Below are positions 11,101-24,790 of a stretch of DNA of 64,000 nucleotides, one piece after another. The notes below the pieces were generated by a model. That model was not told the DNA's origin, searched no databases, and worked only from the letters and a program-made list of their open reading frames with translations. Both the position numbers and the translations under genes were made by a program. This DNA is from Membranipora membranacea. Taxonomy: Eukaryota; Bryozoa; Gymnolaemata; Cheilostomatida; Membraniporidae. The stretch's first letter is position 1; each line of letters begins with the position of its first letter. The stretch spans positions 28,646,001-28,710,000 of the forward strand of contig OU612068.1 of the NCBI GenBank assembly GCA_914767715.1, given 5' to 3'.

Positions 11101-14100
11101 GGTATTTTATATGTCAGCGGTCAGTTGATGACTAAAGACAGTCAGTGAGTTTTAATTAGTGCCAGCACAGCTATCTGTGATAATTTAGATGTGACTCCAG
11201 TTCATAGACCCAGCTAGTTATCTAATACTTAGGATTACAAATAATTATCGACAATGCCGATGATAAAATTATAAGTAGTCTTGTGATTTCGTTTCAATAT
11301 CCCCCAATATCTGCATTAGAAAATAGTGCAAAGTATTAGCATGCCTGGGATAATGAACATCATTCTTAACTCGTAGACTAAGGTCAAACCAATAAAAAGC
11401 TCATTTGATGGGGGTGTAGAACAGCTTACCCGCCTTACAAATTTAGCAAATGACTAGATAATGATGATGAGATAAAGAGAGCTAGAGACCCACTGGCCGT
11501 CATCCAAGGACTTTTAATTAGTTGCCATTATCTTTACTGTCATTAAAAGGGTTTTATTAGTACTTGTTATAAGATAGAACACATCATGTAACTGAATGTA
11601 TTTTTGAGATGCTGGTTTGATGTTGTAATTGTTAACCCGTATGCGATTGACATAGCTTACAGAATCGTCCCATCATGCATATTACAGTGATCATGGTCTG
11701 CAGCAATGCTAGCCGCATTTAGTCAGTCCGGCCGAATTACCCTTAATATTGGTTTGTGTGTAAATAGAGACAACAGAAAAGATTCATGTGCCCTGGTGTC
11801 CTAGTGCTAGCTTTTCCCAATCAGTAACTGTAACTGGATGGCGGGTTTCGCTTTTGCCAAACCTCTCTAGAGATATCCAATGAGACTATTAAGATGTACG
11901 AGACAACCTAAGCAGTAAGTTGTGTAAGTGATCCACCACCTTGAAAATCGCTGAACTCAAAGCGCCTGTTTCGCAATGTTGACCAACATAACTCAGTGCT
12001 TGGTACAGTTAGATCGATGACAGACCGGAATTCAAGTATATGATAGCATGGTGGTATCATGAGATGAGAATAGCAACAGTGCATTGCCGTAAGGTGAACA
12101 TCCTCCACCAGTGTATCAACCTGAGCAGGATATCACAAGATCTGGTGAAGAAGACGTAAAATATCCATCAAAGGTGTGACAAGCTAAAACCAACCTGATT
12201 GCTGACGCAAACTTTCCCACATAGAGAGTTAATTGCACCGAATCAGATCATCCTGTCAGCATGCTTATCCAGTAATTTCACAGACAACCAGAAGTAGAAC
12301 TGTCAACTATGCAGCAACAACAGGAAAATCTTTATCTCCTGTGATCAGAGCCTTGAAAGCCACACCAATATGTTGCAGTCCTGCCTGACTAGATGGCTGC
12401 AGTGTGTGCACTGTGGCTTATCTGAAAGCCTTGTCACACTGATGTGTATAATTAGACAGTGTATAGTATGCTTATATTTCCCATGATTCAATATACGCTA
12501 ATTAACAGGTCGCTGAATGTCAGAGAATGTACAATGTAGCTATGCTGTGCTGTAATAAATAAGTACTGCAAATTACTAATCATTGACATCAACCAGCCTG
12601 CCTTCATCATTACATTGATGACCAGTGAGCTGAACCCTTCTCTTAAAATTAATTATGTCATCAGATGATTAGCTCAAATGTTTTCCTCATACAAGTAGCC
12701 TAGTATCTACGCTGCTCATCTAGTTTGATGGGTAGGTTTTAATTTGACAGCACAGCCTAGACTTGTTGTTATGGTTATTTACATAGCTCTCTGAGCTGAT
12801 CATGCAGGGGTGGGTGGTATGGGGAAGGGGCAATATGACATGTTCCCCACAATGCTAAATATGTGAAATAAAACTAACTGTACTATACTGAAATGATCAG
12901 AATTTTTGGTGTTATTTTCACCACATGCATCAACTCACCGTTAGCAAAATAATTTGTGTCAAATTAGCTTAACCTATAGGATTGTATTGACAACACTATC
13001 AGGCGACATAACAATATTGGATATTTATTTCTGGTTCTTGAAAGGCGAATCTGAGCAAGAATATCTCTCCACGCATCGATTGATGGAAAAAAATCCGAAC
13101 AGACACAACACCTTGTTTCTGAACATCAACAAAACAGAGTTATAAGTACTTCTCAAAAATCCATGATCCCTTTTAGCATGCATGAAAATATTTTGTACTT
13201 ACTCATACGATAAAATGGTGGTAAGCGTAACCACAGACTCGATATATCCATGTCTGAGTAAACACACACAAATAACATTCGGGAATGTTAGACACAAGCA
13301 GCTGCTAGCACGGCGTCGGCACTTTTCTCAACTTGTCACCAAAGTACAACCATTTCATGTCAAGGCCAACCGTGGAACAATCGCGCAAAGGAGCGCAGGG
13401 CCTTGATACATAGTTTGATGGTAAACTCGGGAAGTGATGTTGGTTTTCAACATAACTGTAGTTTTTGTGTAATGCTGAAATAATGAGGATATGACCACAA
13501 TAGAATATCCTAGATTAGTGGTTAGGCTAAGTGAGAAAAAACTACTGATTCATTCCAGAGACACTTTCCAGCTATTGCTGAGAGATATTAAAAGCCTAAC
13601 AAATAATTGCAAAATAATTAGCAAAAATGACACTTGGATTAGCAGCCAGTGTTCTATACTGTAAGCTGTAGTTTACCCTGTTGTAATAAGTCTGATGTCA
13701 TACCTTTCACTGGCGATGCGAAGAGGGGATATATTGAGGCTGTATCTAATCCTTACTGCCCATATTCTCTCCCAAATTTAGATGTCCGTTCGATCACTAA
13801 TTTCCACTGGTTTATCGATTTAGTCAACAATCTTATATTTTCAAGAATAGTTTTTTGTGGCAAAAATTAGCCAATAATGGAAATGTGTCACAGCAATGAT
13901 AATGCACACAACTTAGCACCATGCGCCCAAGATTTAGAATGATTCTATAGGAATAGTCTATAACATAATAGGTAGGGACATTATTACGACTTGCTTTAGC
14001 TAATTATACATCCCATTCATTCAAGCCCAGCGTGTATTATAATAAATGGCAAGCCTTTTGTTCGTTTAATTCCTTTTCAAATATTAGCACAAACTTTTTA

Positions 14101-17100
14101 AGAATCCCAGTAAAGACTCAAATTAAGATCAGTAATTCTTTATATGGCTTATGCAGATAATTACTGCGTTTTTGACTGAGTTGCACTGGTTCCAGGAGGG
14201 TTTAGACTAACTCCCAGCCGTCTTATGACATTTGTGCATTGTGTCATTTGCAAATTTCAGCTCAAAAACAATACACAGTTACGAAAAGGCATTCAGCTTA
14301 GTTAGGAACTCATTGTCTTTACCAAGTTCAGATATATTGTTTTCATTCCTATACAATATTTATGTCTAATACAGTTAACAAACATAGGTATCAGAATGTC
14401 ATATTGAATAGTTCCACCACTTTGCGCGACTGACCATGCATTCGGTTAAGCCACCCTTATGGCGTTTTGTCCAGCACCGCCAGATGTTCGCCAAGACAGA
14501 GATTCTTCGAGGTCTTCACAGACGTCAATAACTATTATTTGTTACCTCATTTTGTTGTCTTACAGATTTTCTATGTATTTCTTACATATAAAATTATGCA
14601 CAAGTACAGGAAAAACCTTTAATGATGGTTTCGATACAAGATGATTTAGATTAATACCCAACTAAGAAAAGGTAGCTAAATAAATAGTTCTGACTGATAA
14701 ATGTTCGATTGAACTCCCTGATTCAATCGTTACTCTAGTCTACGAGTGGAGTTGTCAACCCATATAACGAACAGCAGTGTCGAAATATCGCTTAGATTTC
14801 AGTCTGAGTGAGAAATCAGCTAGCCAGCCAGAATTACTCAAATGACATCTAAGATCACATCACTGCATCCAGCATCAACATCACAAGCTGCAACTACTGT
14901 GACAGTAATAAGCTAGTAATTAACTACGCTGCAGTTTGCGTGCTCGAGAATATAGAATGACAATTGAATCATGGGTTGCACTAATTACAGGAGCTAATTA
15001 GTATGTCCAAGGTGGAGTATTTAGTCACAACTAGCGGCATGGCCAGAGTGTCTCCTCACCTTAAAGCTTCTATTGTTGAGTTAATACTCTCAGCTAGCTA
15101 TAGACAGCTCAGCTCTTGCAAACTGTATTCATGCAGATATTGCTTTTATGATATCTGGTTCTGCCCATAAATAGAAATGAAGTAAAGTAGTATAATTTGT
15201 TGTTATCAGCAATGATTCGATGATAAGAATTAAAAGCATGTCAAATGTAACTCAGAGGTACTGATGATATGTCGTGGGCTATGTCAAAAATCTATCTTCC
15301 CATTATCATCGACAAAACCATTGGCAGTAACTTCCTAACTGGGGATAAATTATCAAGTCAGAGTTTTGACATCGCCTCTGCTTAGATATAAAGAACCATA
15401 GAAGGTACTATCACTTGAAACGAGCTTATAATTAGTCCCACTGACCAACATCGCCCAATTCTAATTATTGGTCTTTAGGTGATTCTGAAAAAAACATCTC
15501 TATGGACTGGTCAGCATCAGCAGCATATTATTGAGTTTATAATTACACAAAATTGTCTGGGAAGAAAAACAGGGCTCAGTTCTTACAGCATGTAGTGTTG
15601 CTGTCACTGCAGCGCCCACCTGACAGCAAAAACTGAGGTAGTTCTGTAATACAAACAGGATGATCGGACTGCACAGTCGTCTCCAGGCGCCAGAGGTTAA
15701 AATTCCTATTGTTTTTTGTATTGCCACAGCATCCATTTAGTCATCAGACTTGACATTACAAAATAGTTAGAACACGGAGTTGGTGAGAGATTTCTTGTCA
15801 CTTAATCGATAATCATGAACCAAAAAGCCTATGTTGCCTGTGTTGGGAATGACCCACCGCCCCCACCTACCACAATTTCAAACTCATAAAGAAAGTAGCC
15901 ATATGCAGAGGGTAACTGCATGGATGAATGGGAATGAGAAAAGGCGAATTACTGGATGATTTCAGGCAGCAATAAATTTGTAACCCTGAAAACTGTACAT
16001 ACTTAATATTTCTCTTTGTCATAGTTATGCAGAATTCTGTGTGGAGTTTTTGCGCTGACCACCTGCCCTGTTCCCTTTGGAACTGAATCAAAAAATCTAA
16101 AATTAAATAAACAAAAACTGATTGTAACAGCAGTGCCTGCCGCTATAGTCACTATGGCAGCGAAAATAAAATTTCAGCTAATGGAGTTAACCATGATAAT
16201 TCAATGACTAATGAATCGCTGATTGTATGTGTGTAATCCCATTAACAGTGTAGGGTAGAGAGGCTGCGGATACATGTCCCTGGTGCAGGGTGTAGGAAAT
16301 CAGATCACTGCACAGTAACCTACCCTTAGCACAGTATTAATTATGACCACTGTGCTAATTGTTAAAAATTGAATTATAGGTTTAAACATTCTTAGTTTGC
16401 CTGTTTGAATGGAGAAAATGGAGGGAAGCAATTAGCGAGCAGCGATAAAATCACAGTGATTAGCGGGCTTCAGCTAGGTCTGAGACAAAAGCTGGCTGGA
16501 ATTAGCTCCATGAGACCTCTCATTCAAATGGCTCGCTGATTAGAAGATAAGATTAGTAGTAGTCACAAGAGAAATTAGTCAGAACTCCAGCAGTGTCACC
16601 ATACTGTATCAAACACACCCAAAAAGCTAATAGCCTGAACTTTACCTGGAACCAATTCATATGGTGACAGGTGACTATACAGCATTGTCAATAACTAATT
16701 GAGAACCAAAATTTCCAAGAACAGTATAACAAGCATAACAGCATAATAATATCAGTCAAACTGCACTCAGAGAAATTTAATTGGAACGGGATGGGCTTCA
16801 CAACATTTTGGAGAGAGTTGCACTGCAGATGAAAAGACAACATGAGCGGATATCTATAGTACAGGCATTTCTCACCAGCAGTACATCAATGGTTTATGTG
16901 ATTAGCAGCGTTTGTTAAGTTTTCACAACAAACCCAATCCACAACAATTGTGTTTCAAAAGAATTTTAATTAATTAAACTGGATGGTAGAGTATTTTCGT
17001 TGTACATGAATAAAAACACAAACACTTATGTAACTTTCAATTTCAGAAAACAATGGAGCTAAAATTGAGTTGGCTCTCTGGCAAAAGTTTCTTAGGGCAT

Positions 17101-20100
17101 TTCAAAGTCTACTGAGACTGCCTAATTAATGAAAAGCGCAATCAAAGCGTCCTTCGGACACTCACTGAAATAGCCACAGTACTGCAAAAGAATTGAAAAT
17201 TTAATTGGTTCTGATAATTGACCGTCATAATCATCGATGTGTTACAATCCTCAGCCAATACCTTGTTGGCCTGCTAACTCTTTATGATCGGAGAAAAACA
17301 TCAGAGGGAACCTCCATATTCACACCATGCAGCGATAACAACACCAAGCTTGTCCTGTCTTTGAAGATTACTCTTTGACCTGTTTGAGATCTTTCTCAAA
17401 ACTCAATGCCCTCGCTTCCTCTGGTAACTAGGTTCTTTACTAATTCTTCAAGTGCAGGCGCTTATTTGATTCAGTGGGATCAGTGGTAGTGGTAGTGCTA
17501 ATCGTAGACCAGTTAATAAAACTTTTGTTACTCCACTGAACGCCTTGATTAAACAGAAATTTGGAGAATTATAATTAACACCGGTCTAAGGAGAAATTAG
17601 GTACCAGCTCTAACCATACCCAAATACTCAGCGTTTTAATCATAATGATATTCTGAAAGACTTGACTTTGCTTTGACAAGGAGTGTGTTCTTAGAAGCCC
17701 CTGTTACCAGGGAGGGTGGGCGTCCCATCCTTCCTGCTGCTACTATGTGAATAATTTGATAATAGTTTGAGGGTTGTTCTCTCTCTCTACAATACGCAAT
17801 CAATTTGAGGTTTTCATTTTTCCATATGTACAAGACGTATACCACCATAAATGTTCTTGAAAGGGATGCTTACCATTACGGGTAACAAACTGAATTGATG
17901 TGGATGGTGCGGTTACCACTGTTTCAGAGCTCATATGGAGCAGACAATGATGAACTGGTATGGTAAAACCCAGATAACACAACAACCAGGGAGTTACTCC
18001 TGGCTACAACTACCCTTTGCATTCCTTCCAAATCATTCTGGGTTGGAGTGTAATACATGATCACTGCCAGCAATGATTCCCCTCATCAGTTTCACCATTA
18101 TCAGCTCATTACTACATAACATCAGTACACTGCAGGACGACACTGTTTAGTGGTAAACTTTGTTATCAGCTAAAAACAAGCTTGATTATAATGATGTTAA
18201 TTAAATTCCTACAGCCTATTAGTCTGGGCTTCATGTTTGACTAATTAATAACACTGTGCATAAAACTTTGGCTTTAATCAAATTGTGACATGGGATATCT
18301 TAGTTAGAGGTCGGCATAATCATGGCTTAATTGCAACTCTTATGACACGGCACCTACAAGAATACTGTTGTACAATGCAAACAAAAAATTCTAATGAAAG
18401 TTTCATATCATGAGATAATGTTTGATAAGTGTTGGACGCTAAATGCCAATAAATAAACACAGACGCTGTTCAGGTCAGGGGCCGCATTGAGCCAACCCTT
18501 ACTTGCTCTACATGTGTCAAAAACCCGAGGCTAGAGCTGGGTAAATATTTCAGTGCTTCTTTTCTAAAGACAATAGTCGTAAGATTAGGGAGTGCTATTT
18601 ACTCATTTTACAACTTTTAGCGTTTCACTAAATAAAGAAGAGGGTGGGTTATTATGCATGGCTTGAGGCATTCATATATCAGCTTTGTATAATTGTTACA
18701 TGGATGTTATGCGAATCACAGCTGGGAGAAAACAAACCTCTGAGCTAAAATTGGGCCATGAATTAGACTCCTATCCAGTCACAACAAATAAACACAATCC
18801 TCCATTCAAATATCAAGTAGTGTTCAGATTAGATCAGCTGCTGCTGCTGTAACAAAGCTTTGAAAAGTTTTTTATTCCGGAGTGTAGGAAGGTGGACAGA
18901 ATATAGTCAAATGAAGCCTGCCCCGAAGACCATGATGTCCTGTAAATAGCTGGCTAGGGCATGAGCTAACATTAAAGAACTCCAGATCAAGGCCATACTA
19001 AAGGGGGACAGAATGCGTCCACGGTGTACAGTATCAATTTTGGGCTAAAGCTGTTTTCTGTTTCATACAAACCAATCAATGTTGATATGAGCTTTGTAAA
19101 ATGTTAGTGACATGATAGTGGAAAAACTGCTGAATCCCAGTTAATGATCGCTAAAAAGAGCACACCAACCAACTCTCTGGCACAGCGGGACCATCTAGGT
19201 ATAAGTACAACATCATGTGTGTATGATTGAAGCCATCCCTGACTGCCTGACCAGACTATACATACCCTTTGTGATGATGAGAGATTGGACTACACAGATA
19301 ATTAATGTTCGATGGTCATCAGTGACACAAAATAAAACTGTTATTCCGTAAAGAATTCAAGAATTAAGTTTTTGTATTGAATCACGAGAGCGAAAGACAG
19401 GATTAAAATACAAAGATAAAACTTCTGCAATACTTTATGGACAATTCACAGAGTACTTGATACAATACAACTGTATAATCACACTAATCAACTAACGAAT
19501 TTTAAACCAATTCATACTAGATATTAACAATTATTAAATTTCATCCCTTTTCTATGCATGTTATGCAATCACTTGCTATCTCCAAAATAAAGTCCCATCC
19601 TGTAGTGCAGGGTTAATAAGGGCATCATACTTTCTGCTCATTTCCATCATGATAAGATAAAGTTGTATTGAAATTTTAATAATATAAATGGAATTCTTTC
19701 TTCAATCCATCTACTGTATTATTTAGGTATTAACACGGCAGTCTTATGATGAACAGTGAAAGAAGCTTGGGAACTTAATCCGCTATGACACTTAAATTTC
19801 AATTAATTCACCTCTGTATCAAGAGCATTTTGTTTGATTTGATTATTCGGCAGACCAGTTATGGCATCCCTACAATATCTAGAATGCAAACTGATGGGAC
19901 ACTGCAAGGATATTAGTAGGTCAATACGCCAGCGGCAATTTTTTATGACATAACCCACATTAGACAGTACAGGACTTCAAAATCAAAACATCTTTATATT
20001 GGTTTATAATTACAAGCTGCTCAAAAAACCTGGTTCAAATTTCGGCACAAATTACATATAATCAAGCTTGGTTGAACTCAAGAAAGCAAGGCTCTGTGGG

Positions 20101-20986
20101 CGCATCTGTCCACTTGATGTTCTGTGTGGCTCCTGATCGATCTATATTTGACCTTTTGATGATGGGATTATATTTCAACTAAAGTGACAGTGAAATGGAA
20201 CCTCATAATATACAGATCAAACCACTCATTTCAGGGATTAATCAACCCTAGTCTTTAAAAATAATGGCAATGGCCTGTAAAACCTAGACGAAGAAGGGCA
20301 TTAATTCCAGTGAGTGGAGATGAGAAGGATCAAAGCGGTGTCAATTCAAAGAAACGAAGATGTAAGCAAGCATTTTGGACAGAGACACAATCATGGGTGG
20401 TATTTCTCATACAATCTGAACAATAAATGAGGGTTTTAGAGATGAATAGCATTAAACATTAGTTGTGTGCTCCTGTTACACAATAAACAAGAGCACATAA
20501 CTCTGTAATACAAAACATTATTGGTACAGGGACTTTACTATAGGTATGAATGAACAAGGAGTTTTTGACAAACTCCACGGTAACAGGCTATTCTCCCATA
20601 GTATTATTAGGGTAGTTTTGTAACATATGGTAGTTTATATATATTTTCTAATCACAAAGTCAGTCATGAAGTGGGAATGAGGGGAACTTGTTGAACAGAA
20701 AGTAGGATAGAAAAGAGTATTCAACTAACAAATAAATCAGATAGCGGTTGCTCTATAGAAAACGGTCTAATTAGATTGCAAAATTCTTCTAGTCCACAGA
20801 TTTGAGTATGTACATATATTAATATCTGTCACTCCAATCTATCATAAATAAAACTAATCTGCTGTATAACTTTGCACAACATGTATGACATAAAAAAAAT
20901 ATGTCAATCTGTGTTTTTCTTAATCCATCCAACCGCGACTAAAATCAAGTCATCTGCTGTTTATCCTGTAGATATGGTGTTAAATA
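8136..20986. other. 12.85-kb gene-free stretch between ZFHX and GFER
   Basis: No exon was recognised on either strand, and the open frames are short and unlike any family I know. The sequence is rich in homeodomain-type core sites (TAATTA, ATTAG and complements) and has little obvious transposon content. It probably contains the upstream promoter, 5' non-coding exon(s) and enhancers of the ZFHX gene. This is inference from position and composition. Confidence 0.5.
8443..8456. promoter_or_regulatory. YY1-like motif upstream of ZFHX exon 1
   Basis: The sequence caagatggccgac resembles the YY1 core (AAGATGGCGGC) often found near animal transcription starts. It lies about 310 bases upstream of the first ZFHX coding exon. 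It could mark a promoter or 5' non-coding exon, but a single motif is weak evidence. Confidence 0.22.
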
Positions 20987-21149
20987 CTAACCACAACTGC
21001 CATCGTTCCAACCGTCCCGCCACCTCTCATCAACTTTGCTGCAATCAAATGTCTTTTTACCCAGCATTGTGTTGATCTGGTTATGCATGCGACAAAGCCA
21101 CTGTGATAGATTATGCTGGCTATCCGCTTTAACTGGCTCCTTTTTCATC
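20987..21149 (-). CDS. GFER: GFER exon 3 (HNxxN and C-terminal disulfide)
   Basis: The acceptor aaccttttag completes an Arg codon. The exon encodes the [15 protein letters not shown]-contact helix, then the [13 protein letters not shown] block and GSCG, and stops with TAG at 20989-20987. No clear polyadenylation signal was picked out downstream. Confidence 0.95.
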
Positions 21150-22874
21150 CTAAAAGGTTGAGCAAAGTAATGGATATTAATACAGTCTTTCCATGCTATC
21201 CTGGAAATTGTAAATGGCAAATTGCAGTGAGACAGTCTGGTCTTAGTGACAATTATCTGGTGGCCATCTTGGCCTTGCTTTTGAATGTGAAAAGTAGGTC
21301 TGAAACTGTGTTTGAGTCCATAGAATCGACGTGTTAAGAGTTGTTTTTGTTTTTCATACCGAGATGAAACATTCAGGAGATCGACCAACTATTGTGATAA
21401 ATACCAGTGCATTATACACAGAACTGTGGGTAGCAGCAAACATTCAATAAGTATACAGCTGTACCGGTTATGGTAGTTCATATAAAACCTACATACACTT
21501 ATGATTCCATCAGCAAATACTGAGGAAATCGGCCTGATTTGGTACCCAAGTTGTCTGCATCACATTAAAGAGAGACATCTGTTTTTCTCTGTAATTAGTA
21601 GAAAGCTCCCACACAACCAAATTACATGAACTTACTTTCTATGACTCACCTTTTCCTGAAGTCATAAGCACACATCTCACACGGGTAAAGGTAGGAGAAG
21701 GTAGACATGAATGTCTTGACTCGAGTTTCGTCATCCTTGGTAGGTTGTTCAGGATAGTTAGCGGCCATCGTATGCAGAAAAGACCATGTATTTCTACCCA
21801 GCTGATTTATATCCAATGGACAACTATGCGCAGGTGCTTGTTCGGTTACCTTGTTTTGAGTAGAAGGCATAGCCTAAAAAAGAAATACGGAGTGATTTTT
21901 ACCAGGACATGCAGAATGGTAAAAATACCAATCAGCATCTCTAGAGCTCGACAGTCCTAATAATTAGAGTATGGGTTATTAGTTCTATTCTACCATTTTG
22001 AGTTGTCTACCAGAGCCGATGAATATGTGCATTGTTCAGGGATAACCAGTGTAATTGTGCTACAGTCGAACAAGCACTTGAGTTGGGTCTCCACAATACA
22101 CAGTCCTGGTGGCGCTATGAAATCAGAGAAAGTTGATGGTTTGTATGTGCAGCAAACATAGAATTGAGTTTTTTTTGGCGGGTAGAGAAGGAATCAAAAT
22201 CAAATACAGTCATGTGGATCTATGTATAGGAGAGCTTTGTATATATTGTCGTCCATCATCCATATTGCAAATTATGCGGGCTAAAATAAATTTTCATCAG
22301 GGACTTAGTGGCATACCACCTTCCACCCATGTGTGTAGTACCAGAAGTCTGCGCAGCCTTCAATGAGAGTTATTTGAGTTCAAAATCACAGGGGAAGAAA
22401 ACTAGTGGTGCATGATACATATCCCTTGTATAGCTGGGCTGACCTTTGATTTTCCAACAAACGGACTTGTTACATTAGGTAGACTCAGACTCCTATGTCT
22501 CCTATGTCACCTGACGTCAGGTAATAAAGTTTCCTGAGATCTTTACTTTCAGTCTATTAGTCAGAACTGTGTAGTAGTGACTTAGAGCCAAGTTGCACAG
22601 AAAGATTATCATCTACCTTACAGCAAAAAGTTTCCATTAGCTCATGAATTTCCCAAATGGACAATATTTGGTAAACACCATCTTTGTAACTCACCTCTGC
22701 TTTTGCTCCAGCTTGCGATTTATTTGTCTGTTTGACCCACGTTTTAAAGTCAACACAACTCCTGCAAGGCTTCTTTGTGTGGTGAGCTAGGTCATTAGTC
22801 TCACTGTGATTACCTTTAGGATGAGACATAGGTGCTTTAGGGGTAGTTGTCTCCTCAGGTTTTGAAGAAGCCAT
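20987..22874 (-). CDS. GFER: GFER/ALR FAD-linked sulfhydryl oxidase (Erv1)
   Basis: Complete gene in three exons (22874-22695, 21873-21650, 21149-20987), 188 aa, all junctions GT-AG and in frame. The product is the FAD-dependent thiol oxidase of the mitochondrial intermembrane space. It re-oxidises MIA40 in the disulfide relay that imports small cysteine-rich proteins. Visible motifs: the N-terminal redox shuttle pair CRSC followed by VDFKTW (exon 1), [20 protein letters not shown] (exon 2), the active-site CEMC in YPCEMC (exon 2), [10 protein letters not shown] with the HNxxN FAD-binding motif, and the C-terminal structural cysteines in [13 protein letters not shown]...GSC (exon 3). Length is close to the human long form (about 205 aa). 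No catalytic residue appears missing. Confidence 0.97.
21650..21873 (-). CDS. GFER: GFER exon 2 (catalytic CxxC)
   Basis: The acceptor ctttttttag is followed by GCT ATG, so a second in-frame Met sits at the exon start (21870). The exon holds the Erv/ALR helix 1 and the catalytic pair in YPCEMC, and ends DFRKR across a phase-2 donor, AG|GTGAGT. Starting at the internal Met would give a 127-aa short form that lacks the CRSC shuttle. Confidence 0.95.
22695..22874 (-). CDS. GFER: GFER exon 1
   Basis: 60 codons from the ATG at 22874. A Lys/Thr/Pro/His-rich leader precedes [15 protein letters not shown], which carries the shuttle CxxC. The donor is GAG|GTGAGT, phase 0. The leader is polar and not an obvious amphipathic presequence. 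Confidence 0.95.
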
Positions 22875-24099
22875 TTTGCTACAGCCTACAGCGTAAACTG
22901 AAAATTAACGATTGATTGATAAATAATTGGAATACATTCACCACAATGTGTTGGTTTTGTCAGAATAACAACCATCGTGAGACATTACACAATCTTTATT
23001 TAAATATTTTAAGTTATGTAGCAGTGGAAGTGGAAATTACTAAGTCTCAAAACAGAGCTTTCCTGCATGGCTTACAATACTTGATCATAGCAACACTGTT
23101 TACTTTTTTACAGGCAATCCAGCATTGAATATCAATGAGCTGACGGAGTAAAAACTTTGAAAATGAATGAATAAGTTTAAGTGTAAAACAAATCAGAAAG
23201 GGCTACGAAAAGGGAGAGTCATGATGAGCAAACACCATACTCTTAAAGGGGAGGGGATGGGATTGAGGGCAGACCATGCTATAATAGCTCAGCTAGGTCA
23301 AGATAAGTTAAGACAGGAAGGTTTTTTATCATCTGTGAAAATAAAACGTCCAAGACCCACAATCTCAACTTTTTCCCGAGTAGGACATGGAAGAACATGG
23401 TGAGCCATATGATAAGGCTAGGTGCCACCAGATCATACACTCAAAGTGACCTCATCACAATAAGAGACATTTTCCTATTGAAAAGGAACAGCTTCCTATC
23501 AGACCAATATCATGCATAGTGCTTACTAATATAAGTATACAGCTTATTTATCTGTTGTCAACTTTTTTATTTTCCCTCGATGTATATTTGGAGTTGCATT
23601 CCGTTTTTGTGAGGAACGCCCACATACTAACACATGCCATCAGGTTCCTAAACGAATTTGTTCTTTTTTCTGCCTTATCTATATGCACAGACATATTAGG
23701 TGAAATAAGCATAAGCACTTCCCCATATGGCAAGTGCCCATTCACTATTGCCCCAATCATGCTTGCTACAGTGCCCATGTATGCTTGAACTAATATTTGA
23801 TGATTAGTTGCTTGATGGAGGGAAGAACACTACCGCATGTCACTTGTCCATGCGGATTTATACACCCTGATACTTGGGTACTAAGTCATACATAAATGTA
23901 TTTACATAGTCCAATTTGAAAATCCAGTTCCATGTGACTTTGTATGTGAAAAATTATCGAAATAGTATTTTCTTACTCATCTAATACTGGACTAGAGGAC
24001 CAGGGGAAATTTATGGGCAAGAAACTGGGTATAAATAGATCCTGTCGCATTTTTGGGTCAACATTCATCAGTGTGTATAGGCTGCAACTCCTCATATTC
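22875..24099. other. Intergenic, upstream of GFER
   Basis: No supported gene. The minus frame at 23778-23548 is open for 76 codons but matches nothing I recognise and has no flanking exon evidence. The GFER promoter should lie in the first few hundred bases, but no TATA or initiator motif stood out. Confidence 0.4.
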
Positions 24100-24790
24100 A
24101 AGTATCAGAAGGGCTAATCAGCTGTTGAGTGTCTCCTCTGTTGCATGTCGTGAGGCACGTTGTTGACCAGGGGTCCCACATCGTGCTGGTATACTCTTGG
24201 CAGCCCTTCGTAGGTGCGCCATGTAGAATGAACTTGATTGCTCTGAGAGTTTTTGACGTTGCCGCTTCATATGTCGGAGAAATCTCAGGTCAGACTGAAT
24301 CAGAAATCCAAGGTACTTAGGAGAGCCAACCCAATGCGATTCTGTACTGAGGATTGATAACTTGGTCTCCAAAGGCTATCACATGGCATTTGGTGTTATA
24401 AAACGGCATTTTCCAATGAACAAACCACCATTGTTTGGCTAAAATATATGGTAACTGGTATCTAGATTAATGTTTCATCAGCGTATATATAGACCCATGC
24501 TGCAGTTAAAACCTGCCGGGAGATCATGAAAAGTGTTGGACCAAAAACAGATCCTTAGGGTAACCCAGAGGTTACGACAATCTCTGATGAAGTCTTTCCC
24601 GCCATTACAACCCTTTGTCTTACTCCTATGTTTGTAAGGAAATCGTGGATCTAGATCCTAGCATGGGACGCAAGGCAGGGTCTTCTCTGAGGTTATCAAA
24701 AGCATCTTTGAAGGCAACTACTACAGCACGTGTAGCTTTAAGTGACCGAGCTGTCCTAACGAGTTTGTGGTAGGTACCACAGTAGCCCTA
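24100..24790 (-). mobile_element. Decayed non-LTR retrotransposon (RT remnant)
   Basis: Reading the minus strand gives reverse-transcriptase motifs in the correct order, interrupted by stops and frame changes. An acidic block, VVAFKDAFDNL, lies near 24710. The G-P-x-G-S-x-x-G box (GLP-stop-GSVFGPTLF) is near 24540-24565. A YADE version of the YADD box is near 24490, and the downstream KYLGFLIQSDLRF block is near 24310. The second catalytic Asp of YADD is replaced by Glu in the present copy. This order fits a LINE of the Jockey/CR1 type. The element is dead; its ends were not found, and it may extend to about 25.2 kb. Confidence 0.8.

Noticed and set aside
21113-21337. Plus-strand frame over GFER intron 2/exon 3
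   Set aside because: Antisense to a firm GFER exon; no splice or family support.
20987-21388. Long minus frame beginning upstream of GFER exon 3 as a separate 133-aa protein
   Set aside because: The upstream part is intron read-through; the acceptor at 21150 gives the correct GFER sequence.
23548-23788. Overlapping plus and minus frames of 76-89 codons
   Set aside because: No recognised motif, splice pattern or neighbouring exon on either strand.
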